Positions 34,501 to 44,735 of a stretch of DNA of 64,000 nt are shown here, in pieces. Origin of the DNA: Copromyces sp. CBS 386.78 (Eukaryota; Ascomycota; Sordariomycetes; Sordariales; Sordariaceae); the NCBI GenBank assembly GCA_030685235.1, contig MU839080.1:496001-560000 (forward strand), given 5' to 3'. The notes under the pieces were generated by a model. It was not told the origin of the DNA and searched no databases. It saw only the letters and a list, made by a program, of their open reading frames with translations. The stretch's first letter is position 1; every line of letters starts with the position of its first letter. Made by a program: the position numbers and the translations under genes.

Positions 34501-36763
34501 TTCCAACCCGCCCCCGCGTCGCTCGATGCAGCGTGGCCGGTCCTTTGAAGTCGGTCGTCCGCACGACCCTCTTGATGGTATGGTCGACGAACATTTGGCT
34601 TTGAACGACTCCGCCGTTTTCGAACGCTGCTTCAAGCACATTGATGACTTCGCCTCTGAAGGCCTGCGGACCCTCGTCTTTGCTTACCGTTATTTGGATG
34701 GTGAGGAGTACAAGAAGTGGAAGACGATCTATCACGAAGCCACTACCAGCCTGGTTAACCGCCAGGAACGTATCGAGGCGGCTGCTGAGATCATCGAACA
34801 GAATTTCGACCTTGCTGGAGCGACTGCCATTGAGGATAAGCTACAGCACGGTGTGCCCGAGACCATCGACAAGTTTCGCCGTGCCAACATCAAGATTTGG
34901 ATGCTTACGGGTGACAAGCGTGAGACTGCCATCAACATCGCCCACTCGGCTAGAATCTGCAAGCCCTTCTCTGAGGTGTACATCCTGGACGCGACCCAAG
35001 GCGATCTTCAGGAGCGACTTGCCTCGACTCTAATAGATGTCGGTCGTGGCATGGTCCCTCACTCCGTTGTTGTTATTGATGGACAGACTCTAGGTGTCGT
35101 GGAAGAGGATGAATCGCTCATGGTTCTCTTTTTCGACCTTGTCGTTAGAGTCGACTCGGTCATCTGCTGTCGCGCATCCCCATCGCAAAAGGCCACGCTG
35201 GTCCAGAGTATCCGTCAACAGGTTCCCAAGGCTGTTACTCTAGCCATTGGTGATGGTGCCAACGATATTGCCATGATCCAGGCTTCACACGTCGGTATCG
35301 GAATCTCTGGTAGAGAAGGTCTTCAGGCTGCTCGTATCTCGGATTACGCTATCGCTCAGTTCCGGTTCTTGCAACGCTTACTCTTTGTTCACGGTCGCTG
35401 GAACTACATCAGGACTGGCAAGTACATCCTCGGCACCTTCTGGAAGGAGATCGTCTTCTACCTTGTGCAGGCTCAATACCAGCGCTACAACGGATACACG
35501 GGCACTTCTCTGTTCGAGTCTACCAGTTTGACTGTCTTTAACACCCTGTTCACCTCGCTCCCGGTTATTCTCTTCGGTATCTTTGAGAAAGATCTTGAGG
35601 CTGACACGCTGATGGCTGTACCTGAACTGTACACATACGGACAGAAGGAGAAAGCCTTCAACGTTAAGCTTTACATCGGTTGGATGTTCATGGCCGTCGC
35701 AGAGTCAGTGCTAATCTTCACCATTGTCTGGTTCGTCTACGGTCTCACCCTTCCGCCCGAGAATACCGCTCTCTACCCCATCGGTACCCTGGCCTTCACC
35801 ATCTGCGTCATCTTCATCAACATCAAGATGCTCGTCCTCGAGTTGCACAACCGTATAGCTATCTGCTTCGCCGGTCTGTTCATATCTGTCTTTGGCTGGT
35901 TCCTCTGGAACTTGTTCCTCAGTGGCATCTTTTCGGCCAAGATGAGTCCGTATCTTGTCAGAGATGGCTTCATCAAGGGTTTCGGCAAACACGCGCCCTG
36001 GTGGGTTGTCTGCATCATCACACTGTCTGCCCTTATCATCTTCGAAGGAGCCGTCAGCATGGTGCGCAGATCCCTGTGGCCTACCGATCAGGATCTGATG
36101 AAGGAGATCGAGCACATCGAGGGTGTTCTGGACGTTATGAAGGAACATGCTGCCGAGCGCGGAGAGGCCGGTCTGCCTGTGGCTGATGCGGCGGCTGCCG
36201 AGGCTGAAAGCCTAAAGCACAAGAACAGCTATAGCGACTTCACCGGCACCGGCATGACCTCCACCGCTGGCGTCGGAAGCAGCACCAGCAGACCTCTGAT
36301 GCCCGAGCCTCGTCCCAGCCACGCTTACGCACGTCCCAACTTCGAGTCCCCGGCGGAGGAGCTGGAGGATCCGGTAGAGGACGGCATCAGACCCAAGAGC
36401 AAGGCGGCGAAGGAAGAGACAAAGGGTAGCATGAAGGGAAAGACTCCTAGGAAGTCGGCTTTGAGAACGAGCATGGACGTAGCTGTCAGCACGAGGTTTC
36501 TTGGGGAGGGGAGTGCTAATACGCCGATTGCGAGTGGGCCGGCGGTGGAGGTTGGTGAGCCGTATTTCGTCACGAGCCCGATGGAGATGCCAGAGATGCA
36601 TTCTCCTGTGGCGTCGACAGCGACGCCGGCGGCGGGCACTAGTGTTGGAGGAACAACAAGGGAAGCGAGAGAAGGCGGTGGTGGTGCATTGGAGACGCAG
36701 TGGACGGGTTCGACGGTTAATCAGGATGAGGGCCAGCCGCCAGTGACAAGGCAGTTGCTGTGA
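31529..36763 (+). CDS. DNF3: P4-type ATPase lipid flippase, DNF3-like
   Basis: A single exon of 1744 residues. ATG 31529 has the strong context CCACCATGG; the in-frame ATG at 31445 would add 28 unlikely residues. Seen in order: a long Ser/Pro-rich N-terminus, first membrane pair with FSKLANFYFLVISILQMIPG, actuator DGET at about 458, the membrane helix containing PLSLYVSLEIIK (P4 form of the PISL motif), phosphorylation site DKTGT with Asp675, nucleotide-binding domain with a long Ser/Arg-rich insertion, LTGDK at 1126, GDGAND at 1241, and the C-terminal membrane bundle. All catalytic motifs are intact. P4-ATPases move phospholipids from the outer to the cytosolic leaflet in Golgi, endosome or plasma membranes; STTGTYTTI and the length point to DNF3 rather than DRS2 or NEO1. 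The last ~200 residues are low-complexity. Confidence 0.95.
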   Translation: MAGPGQPDPTETLRDRLENIELQQNEVQVPRPALRRLPASTPSLRLGQRRSTDGRHPAAHGRPSLGLHRHSSHLAPETPTSPLSPASPSATRVRFSLDIPDEDLPSSGRPSLSRPSLQLPSQLYTINSNIDPSSASSRPTKPARPSLEPRHSEANSTRSRISLTLPRQCYDEAYGDASSAMATEEETKITLDTYKDWIGRQKERQKRLTSDPLNRIKNAYQKYIVEGLLRQRPIPPSKDGRHIPLKPGLVRQTPLNDERTGRPYVSNFIRSSRYTLYDFLPKQLFFQFSKLANFYFLVISILQMIPGLSTTGTYTTIAPLIAFVCISMAKEGYDDYRRYRLDKLENRSAAFVLDPDGTVSTRVRGRKRGMLMEMVKGKKSTEDGTATELAGLERVTTAEVDQGEGEGEREPWARIEWQDIRVGDIVQLQRDENVPADMVLLHATGPNGVAYIETMALDGETNLKSKQACPLLLDHCSSINAMAYCDATVVSEDPNLDLYNYEGRVTVNGETMPLTSNQIVYRGSTLRNTTHAIGIVVFTGEECKIRMNAHKNVRTKAPEMQFMVNRIVMLLVVFVVALAVGCTGGYTMWHRSNEKKAWYLIQQKVPIKEIVIGFIIAFNTLIPLSLYVSLEIIKLGQLYLLADVEMYDPKTDTAMSANTTTILENLGQVSYVFSDKTGTLTENLMRFRKISVGGAAFLHDLDLRKEAEKAKQKQLAQDLPKRSLSISAKPRPSNVEASLEPLAEESSNEPIVANQSVWHSSVGGKHGQPEPNTEDLIRYLQQRPNTPFSRTAKHFILCIALCHTCLPETKEDGEMTFQAASPDELALVEGARDLGYLVIDRPAQSIKLQTRDAEGNPVTETYEVLDVIEFSSKRKRMSIVIRMPDGSTCIFSKGADSMILPRLKQSDLAIQTASKIGQLASMRKSMEQEKALRRLSLHSIKRDSMNLVRASRASMDHRRIARKGSTRRSNTFFTDEVDSWLVRRETNEFDDSNPPPRRSMQRGRSFEVGRPHDPLDGMVDEHLALNDSAVFERCFKHIDDFASEGLRTLVFAYRYLDGEEYKKWKTIYHEATTSLVNRQERIEAAAEIIEQNFDLAGATAIEDKLQHGVPETIDKFRRANIKIWMLTGDKRETAINIAHSARICKPFSEVYILDATQGDLQERLASTLIDVGRGMVPHSVVVIDGQTLGVVEEDESLMVLFFDLVVRVDSVICCRASPSQKATLVQSIRQQVPKAVTLAIGDGANDIAMIQASHVGIGISGREGLQAARISDYAIAQFRFLQRLLFVHGRWNYIRTGKYILGTFWKEIVFYLVQAQYQRYNGYTGTSLFESTSLTVFNTLFTSLPVILFGIFEKDLEADTLMAVPELYTYGQKEKAFNVKLYIGWMFMAVAESVLIFTIVWFVYGLTLPPENTALYPIGTLAFTICVIFINIKMLVLELHNRIAICFAGLFISVFGWFLWNLFLSGIFSAKMSPYLVRDGFIKGFGKHAPWWVVCIITLSALIIFEGAVSMVRRSLWPTDQDLMKEIEHIEGVLDVMKEHAAERGEAGLPVADAAAAEAESLKHKNSYSDFTGTGMTSTAGVGSSTSRPLMPEPRPSHAYARPNFESPAEELEDPVEDGIRPKSKAAKEETKGSMKGKTPRKSALRTSMDVAVSTRFLGEGSANTPIASGPAVEVGEPYFVTSPMEMPEMHSPVASTATPAAGTSVGGTTREAREGGGGALETQWTGSTVNQDEGQPPVTRQLL

Positions 36764-37361
36764 GGAGCTGTTGAGGAGGGAGAGGAATGATGACATGGGT
36801 GAAAGTGAGATGATTCATGATACGAGTAATAACATGACACGTTACTACAGTGACTACGCATTTGTGTGAGCAAGTCGATGAGGAGGAGGAGGAAGACCTT
36901 ATGGGGTTATGACTGATTGATCGATGAGAAGACGAGACGGTGAGGGACATATAATCCCTTGATGGCTTTTTTTGGTTGTGGAGAGAGCACGCACACGCGT
37001 TATATACCTATTGTACACTCGTGTCCTCTTTTTGAGCTGACAGCAGCAGGAAAAGCGGCGTTATGGGAAACTTTCTCTTTCTTGTATTTGCCTAGTTGGA
37101 CATTGAGGATCTTTCTGTTGAGTACCTCACCACAACGTATATAGTTAATTTTCATCTTTCTGTTTATACTTTCACGTTGGTCCATCTTCCGGGGTGGTGT
37201 CTGTTCGTACTATTAGTTATTTATGTTCAACGCTTTGAATGCTTTTCGGATTCCACTCTCTCACCGTCATCTCTGCTAGAGCAGCAGATATGGTGACTCA
37301 AGAGATGGTTTTCAGATTTCAAATCGGAAAGCGTCGAGGGCGAATCCAACAAGATACACAG
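36764..37361. other. 3' flank of the flippase gene
   Basis: About 600 bp between the flippase stop and the retroelement target duplication. It is probably 3' untranslated and spacer sequence. No other gene is seen. Confidence 0.5.
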
Positions 37362-37366
37362 GGCAC
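37362..37366. repeat. Target-site duplication GGCAC (left)
   Basis: GGCAC directly precedes the left LTR and is repeated at 44731-44735 directly after the right LTR, marking a single 5-bp staggered insertion. Confidence 0.9.
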
Positions 37367-37608
37367 TATCACGGGGATGATACCGTTGGGGGTATGGTTA
37401 GATATACGTAATTATACGAGGAAGGAAAGAAGGAGAGGAGGGATGAGTGCGGTCTGGATATAGGGCAGGCTGTACTGTGCCTAGATCCAGACCGAGGCCT
37501 ACTAGTGCGTACGTACGATCCTATTAGCCAATAGCCAATAGATTCGACTGGCTATATTTAGTCGTACACGTAGTACCCAATAGTGCTATTATAAGTAATC
37601 CTATAATA
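37367..37608 (-). repeat. 3' LTR, 242 bp
   Basis: It aligns with the other LTR without a gap. By eye I count 35 differences, all transitions. Its outer side (towards 37367) is nearly unmutated and its inner side is heavily C-to-T/G-to-A changed. The ends TA...TA are explained by RIP of canonical TG...CA. Confidence 0.95.
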
Positions 37609-38929
37609 CTACCTCTTTATAAAAGAAGCTTATAGAGTTTTAAACGATTTATTTAGTATATATATATAAAATAATAGAATTTTATTTTAATCCCCGTTTT
37701 CTAATTCCTCGATTTATAATTTAATACTTATAATCTGTAATTGAATATTATTATTACCCTATTAGTAAGTCCTAACTTCCAATCGTATTTCCACGTTCCT
37801 TGTTGGGGGCCGTTTTCTTTGCTAGATTTCTATTAACTTCCTAAATATTTTGTAGAAGAATTCGTCTATTTTCTTTAAATCCTCTTCGGATAAGGGTTTG
37901 AATTCCTAGTTTATTAATTCGATTGTAGTTTCCCGTATTTTATAGCCTATTGTAATGTCCGTTATAGTGGTATTAATTTATTTCTTTAAATCGGTAATAC
38001 GTTTAGAACGTTTCGGAAGCGGGGTTAGGGACGCCGTATAGTGTATTTAGGGTACGGGCGATATTATATAATATATTTAAGGTATTAGGGCCTTTCGCTT
38101 TAGGGTTAAGGTCCGTTTTTAAAATATAGTTTTAATTTTTAGTTAATTCTAAATTGCTAGCGGGATAGGGGTATTTAAATAATCGTGGTAAAATGTAATA
38201 ATAGAATTTTTTATTCCTTTAACGTTATTAAAAGGTTTGTCGGTAGGATTATAATATTTTTACTTTATAATATAGAATTAATAATGGTTGCCTCTTCGTT
38301 AGAAATAATTTAAGAATTTATTAAGCTCCTATTTTATTACTTCTTTGTAATTATTTATTCTAATTATAATTCTACTTTCGTTAGCTCGTACGTCGCTTTA
38401 TAAGTTGGTTTAATTAAGGAGGCCTTTATAGTAAAGTTTTACTATAGAAATATAGAATATTAGCGAATACTTTATATTAGTGGGTAAAATCAGTTTAATA
38501 TTATAGGATTGCGCTTAATCTACTTTAAAAGGGCCTTCTTATCGTAGGGATAATTTATTATATAATTTACTATTATTAAAATTAATTATATTAAATAAAA
38601 CGAAATCCTTAGCGTAGTATTTTAATATATTAGACCGATTTTCGTTAGTATTAGCTTCGTACTAATCCTATACCTTTTTTGTAGAAGTACGTATATAGTC
38701 CTAAATAGCTTTAAAACGAATAAATAATTCGCTAGCCTTTATATATTCCTTCTATTATATTAGCGAAAAAACTTTTAATAGTACGACCGCTACAGGTTTA
38801 ATACCTATACGGGGGTAGAAATTGTAATTAGTAAAGAAGGGGGTTACGCTTGTAATTAATAATATTATATTATTTTTTACGAATTCCCCTAGTGGTAGCT
38901 ATTATATTTAATTTGTTTATATTTAATTG

Positions 38930-39560
38930 ACGAAAATACGTAAATATTATTTTATTTCTACGTTAATATATTCCGTTTGGGCGTTGGTCTATAGGTGGAA
39001 AGTAGAATTTAATAGTTTTTTAATAGTTAAACGTTTGTAGATTGTAAATTAGAATAAGGATATAAATTAGGTGCCGCAGTTGGAAATAATAATATTAGGT
39101 AGATTGTAAAGGGTGTAAATACGGTTAATAAAATAGTCCGCTAATTCTTCTACTTCTATAGTAATAGTCGGGATGTAATAACGTATTTTTATTAAACGGT
39201 TTACGACGATAGCGATATATTTAAATTTCTAACCTAAATAAAGGTTTTTTAGTAAAGGGGAAATATAATCGACCGATATATTAGTTTATAATATGTAAAT
39301 TATTAATATAAGTTTAAAGTAGCCTATTTTAATTTGTTGTAATATTTTTATTTTAGAATATATTAAATAACCTTTATAATAGGCCCTAATAACCTCTACT
39401 ATATTTAATTAATATTAATACTCGTTTATTTATACTTATATCTTATTCCTTCTTAAATAGCCGGCTATTAATAACGAATAAACGTAGTAAATTAGTAGTA
39501 AATAGGTAGCGGTATTATTAAGGTCGATAAATACCCTCCTTCTATAATAAACTTTACTTT
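38930..39560 (-). pseudogene. Integrase remnant of the gypsy element
   Basis: A minus-strand reading shows an integrase core with stops: YYIPTITIEVEELADYFINR, then IYTLYNLPNIIISN, CGT, and TNAQTEYINVEIK. The expected catalytic Asp positions (VVDRL, SDRGTQF) read as Asn (VVNRL, SNCGT), consistent with RIP. Confidence 0.8.
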
Positions 39561-39899
39561 CCGCTATAGAATATTCGGCGAAAGCGACTTTAAATTTCTT
39601 CTTAATATAGGAGCGTTATTTAATACGATTTAAATCCTTTAAATAATTAACGGCTTCTTATATTAAGGTCGATTAATTGTAATTTTCGTTAATAATATTG
39701 TTAATTAATTTGTTTAATTCCTCTAAAGTATTTAGGGATAGTAGGAATATTTTTTTATTGAAATTGAAGTCGTTATTAATTATTATAGCCGATAAGGAGA
39801 GGTACCCCTCTTTAAAGCGGGTAGGGTTGATAAGTTTATAATTTCTTATTTTTAAACGATAATTGTTTATGTTTAGAAATATATTCTCTAGCTTCCTAT

Positions 39900-41090
39900 T
39901 TAGTGTATTGGGGCGGAGATTTCGTAACCTTAGCGTATAGAGGATTAAGAAATTAAATTATAATAGGAATTATAATTATTATATATAGCGGGGTATAAAT
40001 TACTTATTTATTATAAAAGTCTTTAAATTTTTATAATTTATAATAATATTAAAAGGTTACTAGGTACCCTTTAATTTTAGGCGCTACTCTTCTAGTATTT
40101 TAATAATAACGAGGAATTTTTTATCGTAAATATTATAATTATATTCCGCTACTAAGTATTGTACTAAAAAGTACGCAACTGGGTAAAACTCGCTATTATC
40201 CCTATACTAGGAAAGGGTACTTCTAGAAACCTAGTTCGAAGTATCGGTCTTTACAATTGTTTTTTTAAATTAGTCGTAAATTTATAGGGTTAGTCCGCTA
40301 GTAAACGCGGCTTTTAGGGTATTGAAAGCGGATTATTATATTATAATTTATTTCTATTCTACGTCCTTTTTTATAAAATTGTATAATAGTACCGCTATTA
40401 TTGAAAAACCTTTAATAAAACGACGATAAAAGTTAATAAACCTTAGGAAATTCTATAAGAATTTCTTTAACGTTAGGAATTACTAATTTATAATAATTTT
40501 AACTTTAGTTAAGTCTATTTCGATATTGCCTAGCATAATAATTAATTTAAAATATTTAGTTTTTTTAATATAAAATTCGCATTTATCGATATTAATTTAT
40601 AAGTTAGCCTTTTCTAAGTATATAAAAATATCGTTTATATACTTTTAATACTCTTCCTCGTTATTTAAAAAGATAAAGATATTATTTAAGTAAGTAATTA
40701 TATAAATATTTAAAATATTATGTAAGATATTGTTAATATAGTTTTAAAATATATTAAGCGTTCTTTATAGGCCGAATAAATAGATAAATAATTTAAATAG
40801 GCTAAAGCGGGTAATAAATACTATTAATTATTTATATCCTTCCATAATACAAATACGGTTAAAAGCGGCGATAATATTTAATTTAGTAAAAATTTTTATT
40901 TTTTAAATAATATTAAAGGTTTCCTTAATTAAGGGGAATAGATAACGGCTTTTGAAAGTAACGTTATTAATCCCTTTATAATTTATATAAATCCTAATAC
41001 CTCCGCTTAACTTCTATATTAATAAAATTTAGGAAGCGGCCTTTAATTACGCGGGACGAATAAACCTATTATAGAAATTTTCGTCAATTT
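39900..41090 (-). pseudogene. Reverse transcriptase/RNase H remnant
   Basis: The minus strand reads through RT motifs GGIRIYINYKGINNVTF, YLFPLIKET, FTKLNIIAAFNRI, LNNIFIF and INIDKCEFY, then INFYRRFIKGFS and an RNase H block YPVAYFLVQYLVAEYNYNIY. The catalytic YLDD box is YLNN at 40681-40692. Many in-frame stops (TAA/TAG from CAA/CAG) interrupt the frame. Confidence 0.9.
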
Positions 41091-44000
41091 ACTTTTTAAT
41101 TACGTTCAATTCGTCGGGGTTGAACGCTTTTAATTTTATATAAAGCGCTTATTCTCTTAGGCGGAACTCGATTTTAAAATTGTAAGAATAGTAGGGGGGT
41201 AAGATTATTATGTTGTAAGGTTTAAAAACGTTAAAGTAATTCTAATATTATTTAAGAAATTTCTCTTTAATTTAGGCGTTAATTTTAGGCGGCTTATCGG
41301 CCTTTTTGTAAAATTTGGCTATATCTTCTTTTATAATATTAATAACGAATTTAATAGCTTTGTAATATTCGAAATCTTTGTCTATATTGCCGTTAAAGTA
41401 AATATATTTAATAATTTTTATTATTCGGATAGTAACTTTAAATCCTTTACTAATATAAATATTAATTTATAAATAATAATACTTACTTAATAATTTTTTA
41501 TACTTAGCGCTATTACCGTCCTAAATCTCTTACTCTATTTCTAGGGTAAGGTTCGCTAAACCGTTAAGTATATCGTAATTATAATTGTAATCGTACTTAA
41601 TTCCTATCCCTACCCTTCTATTAATAATACTTTTATTATTTTTATATTTCTTAAATTTTAAGGCGCCCCCTTCTACTTCTTTAGCCCGGGCTTCCTCCTT
41701 TACCCTAGCCTCTTCTAAAATATTATAGAATTCTATATATAAAATACGGAATACCTATAAATAATACTTTCTATATAGTTAATTAAAATTAGCGGCTGTT
41801 ATATCCTTAATATTTATAGGGTTAATTAGTTCGTTCGAAAAGTACGTTTTATATACTATAATATAGTAGTAAGAGTTAGATCTTCGCTAGCCGGCTATAA
41901 TATAGTAAATAGTAGGCTTAATCTATTTAGGAGTTTTGGTAACGGTATCCGTAATTAAGGCGGGATCTAAAGTACTAGGGGTATTGTTTTTAACGATAGC
42001 GGGAGTAGAGTCCGTAATTAAAATATTTATAATTAGAATATCCGCAATTAATATATTAGAATCGATTACTTCGGTTATATTTTATATAATTTCGTAATAA
42101 TAGATATAAGTATATTTCTAAACTTTAGGCGTATATTATAAGGAGGGCGAAAGGTTAGTAGGAAGGCAGCGGTCTATATATTAGTTAGTAAAGGTAACAG
42201 TACTATTTAACTATAATATTATAAGATTATAAAATTTTAATTATAATATACTTAAAATAATAGGGTAATCGTCGGCTAGATCGTAGGCTAATATAGTAAT
42301 TATTTCTATATAATAACTAATCCGCAATTAGATTTTATAATAATAAGTAATAAAGTCCTTAGGTATACCGTTTACTAAATATAAGGCCTTTAATTTAAGG
42401 AATTTAAATAGCGGGATAGTATAGCGGGCAGTAAAACCGTAATCGATAAAAGCGAAAGTAGAATATCCGCTATTAATTAAAGCGGCATACTTACTTCGTT
42501 AATTACGCGGTTTATAGATAATTTGAATAAAAAAGAGGATAAAATTATTATTATAGTTATTTAAATTTGAATTTTTAAGTTGAATTACTTTTAAACCTAT
42601 TAGATTATTTACTTCCTCTTCTATTATTATTATAAATAACGGCCTCTCTAAGCGATTTAATAGAGAGGTAACGTATTTCCCGCGTTATATTCTGTAAGTT
42701 AAGTAAGAATTGGAGTGGGGAGTATAATGGGAGCGGCGAGCTTACCGGTAGCGATAACGTTAATACGAACACTATTATTACCATTATTACTATAACCGGT
42801 CTAGCCTATAGCGGGTCTACTACAATTATTATTACCTCCTTTACTACGACGGTTATAACGATCGTACTCCCTTTACTCTTTAAGGATATTAATATTAATA
42901 TTATTATAATATTTATAAACGTAGTAGCTAATTTGGGCGTAGTACTTATAAAGTTTATTCTTTATACGGTAATCGATAACCGCTTTATAAATTATATAGG
43001 ATAATTAAACGTTAACGGCGTTTATAGCGTCGAAATCTATAATAATACCGCCTTAATTAACGGTACGCTCGGGGGCAACGGTATTGCTAGTACTAATAGT
43101 ACTATTCTTAAAGTAAATATTAGTTTTATTACGCTAATTATATTCTTTTAAATTAGTAGCGAATTTCTAATAGAAGCTAAGTTAGCCGTTAAAATCGTTA
43201 TAGGCTAGGGTATTTTACTAATAAGCGATAATATCGCGGATTTTATTCCTAACCTTTATTTTTAAATAATAGGTTTTTATAGTATCGTCGAAATTGTATT
43301 TATTAATAATAATAATAAATTTATCTTCGAAATTAAATTATTTTATACTTTTAATCATTTTTAATAATTCGAAATTACGATATACTTCGAAGGTAAGGTC
43401 TATATAGTTATATTTAGTACTAAAATAAATGAAGAAAGCTTTTGCGCTCTTCTACTTCTATTTAATCGGGTCTTCTTCTTTAATAATAGGTATTATATAG
43501 GGCAATAGAATTTTAAAGGCGTTACTTCCAAAGTACGAAAGGATTTGTACGAATTTATAATATTTATTCTAATCGAACTACTAAATATCTTAGAATTAGT
43601 ATAATTAGATTTTATTATATTAATCCTAGAAAGCCTTAATACGTTTAATAATAAAAGTATCCTTACTAGTATAAATAGCGGGGTCTTTATTCGTACAAAT
43701 CTTTAGGGTAATTATAGTAATTTCGTCGTTAAAATTAAAAGTAGGGATAGAAGTAGGCGGAATAATTTTATTGTAAATAGTTTTTTTAAAAGCCCTAATT
43801 TAAATTTCAATAGTTTTCTTAAATTTAATATTAATTTTATTAACTATAATAAAATTATTACAGAATTATTAAACTTCTTATTAAAGGTTAGCGAATTCTT
43901 ACTAAAGGTTAGTAATAATATTTTTTTAATTAGTAATCTATTAGTAAGCGGGCTTAAAGGAATTTTAAACGATACTAACGAATATATTAATTTAAATTAA

Positions 44001-44488
44001 GTTCGTATAAATTAATTAGGTAAAAGTAGTGATAACATAAGGAAAAGTAATATATTGGGCGAATTTAAAAGTAGTATTAAAAATTTCTTTTACGATTAGG
44101 TTATTTAAATATTAGAGAGCGGTACCGTTAAAGGTTTCTATAACGTTTTCGAAGAGTTGTTCGTGCTTAGAGCCGACGATAATGTTAATTGTAGAAATAA
44201 CGATATTAAAATTAGTAATAAGGGCCGCTATTTAAATAATTATAATTAATATAATTAATAAGATTAGTATTAATTACTTTATAGCGTAAATAATATCCGT
44301 TAATTACTTTATAGCGACGAAAAAGAAGTCTATTATATTACGACGAAAGAGGGGTATATCGTAGTATAATAAGAAAGAAGTATATTGCAGTATAATAAAA
44401 TTGCGAGTTCGTTGGAAATATTTACGACGGCAGCGATAAATTTATTTTAAAATATACGCGCGTAGTGTAATAGTAAAGTATAATTAAC

Positions 44489-44730
44489 TATTACGGGGAT
44501 AATACCGTTAGAGGTATAGTTGGATATATATAATTATACGAAGAAGGAAAGAAGGAGAGGAGAGATGAGTGCAGTCTGGATATAGGGCAGGCTATGCCGT
44601 ACCTAAATCTAGACCGAGGCCTACTAGTACGTGCGTGCGATCCTATTGGCCAATGGCCAATAGACTCGACTGGCTATGCCTAGTCGTGCACGCAGTACCC
44701 AGTGGTGCCATCACAGGTAATCCTGTAATA
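44489..44730 (-). repeat. 5' LTR, 242 bp
   Basis: Direct repeat of the left LTR. Here the inner side (towards 44489) is mutated, whereas the outer ~100 bp keep CG- and CA-rich sequence such as CATCACAGGTAATCC. Confidence 0.95.
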
Positions 44731-44735
44731 GGCAC
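44731..44735. repeat. Target-site duplication GGCAC (right)
   Basis: Matches the left duplication exactly. Confidence 0.9.

Larger units (their letters stand above)
37367..44730 (-). mobile_element. Ty3/gypsy LTR retrotransposon, RIP-inactivated
   Basis: A structurally complete 7364-bp element with two 242-bp LTRs in direct orientation and a GGCAC duplication. Coding order on the minus strand is RT, RNase H, integrase, the Ty3/gypsy order; gag and protease should lie between about 41.1 and 44.4 kb but are not readable. The interior is extremely TA-rich and has no open frame of 60 codons in any of six frames over about 7 kb. Recognisable protein motifs have changes of the G-to-A/C-to-T type (for example YLDD to YLNN), the signature of RIP. 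It is dead. A purine-rich stretch next to the left LTR (minus strand AAAGAGGTAG) suits the polypurine tract; the primer binding site was not recognised. Confidence 0.95.
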
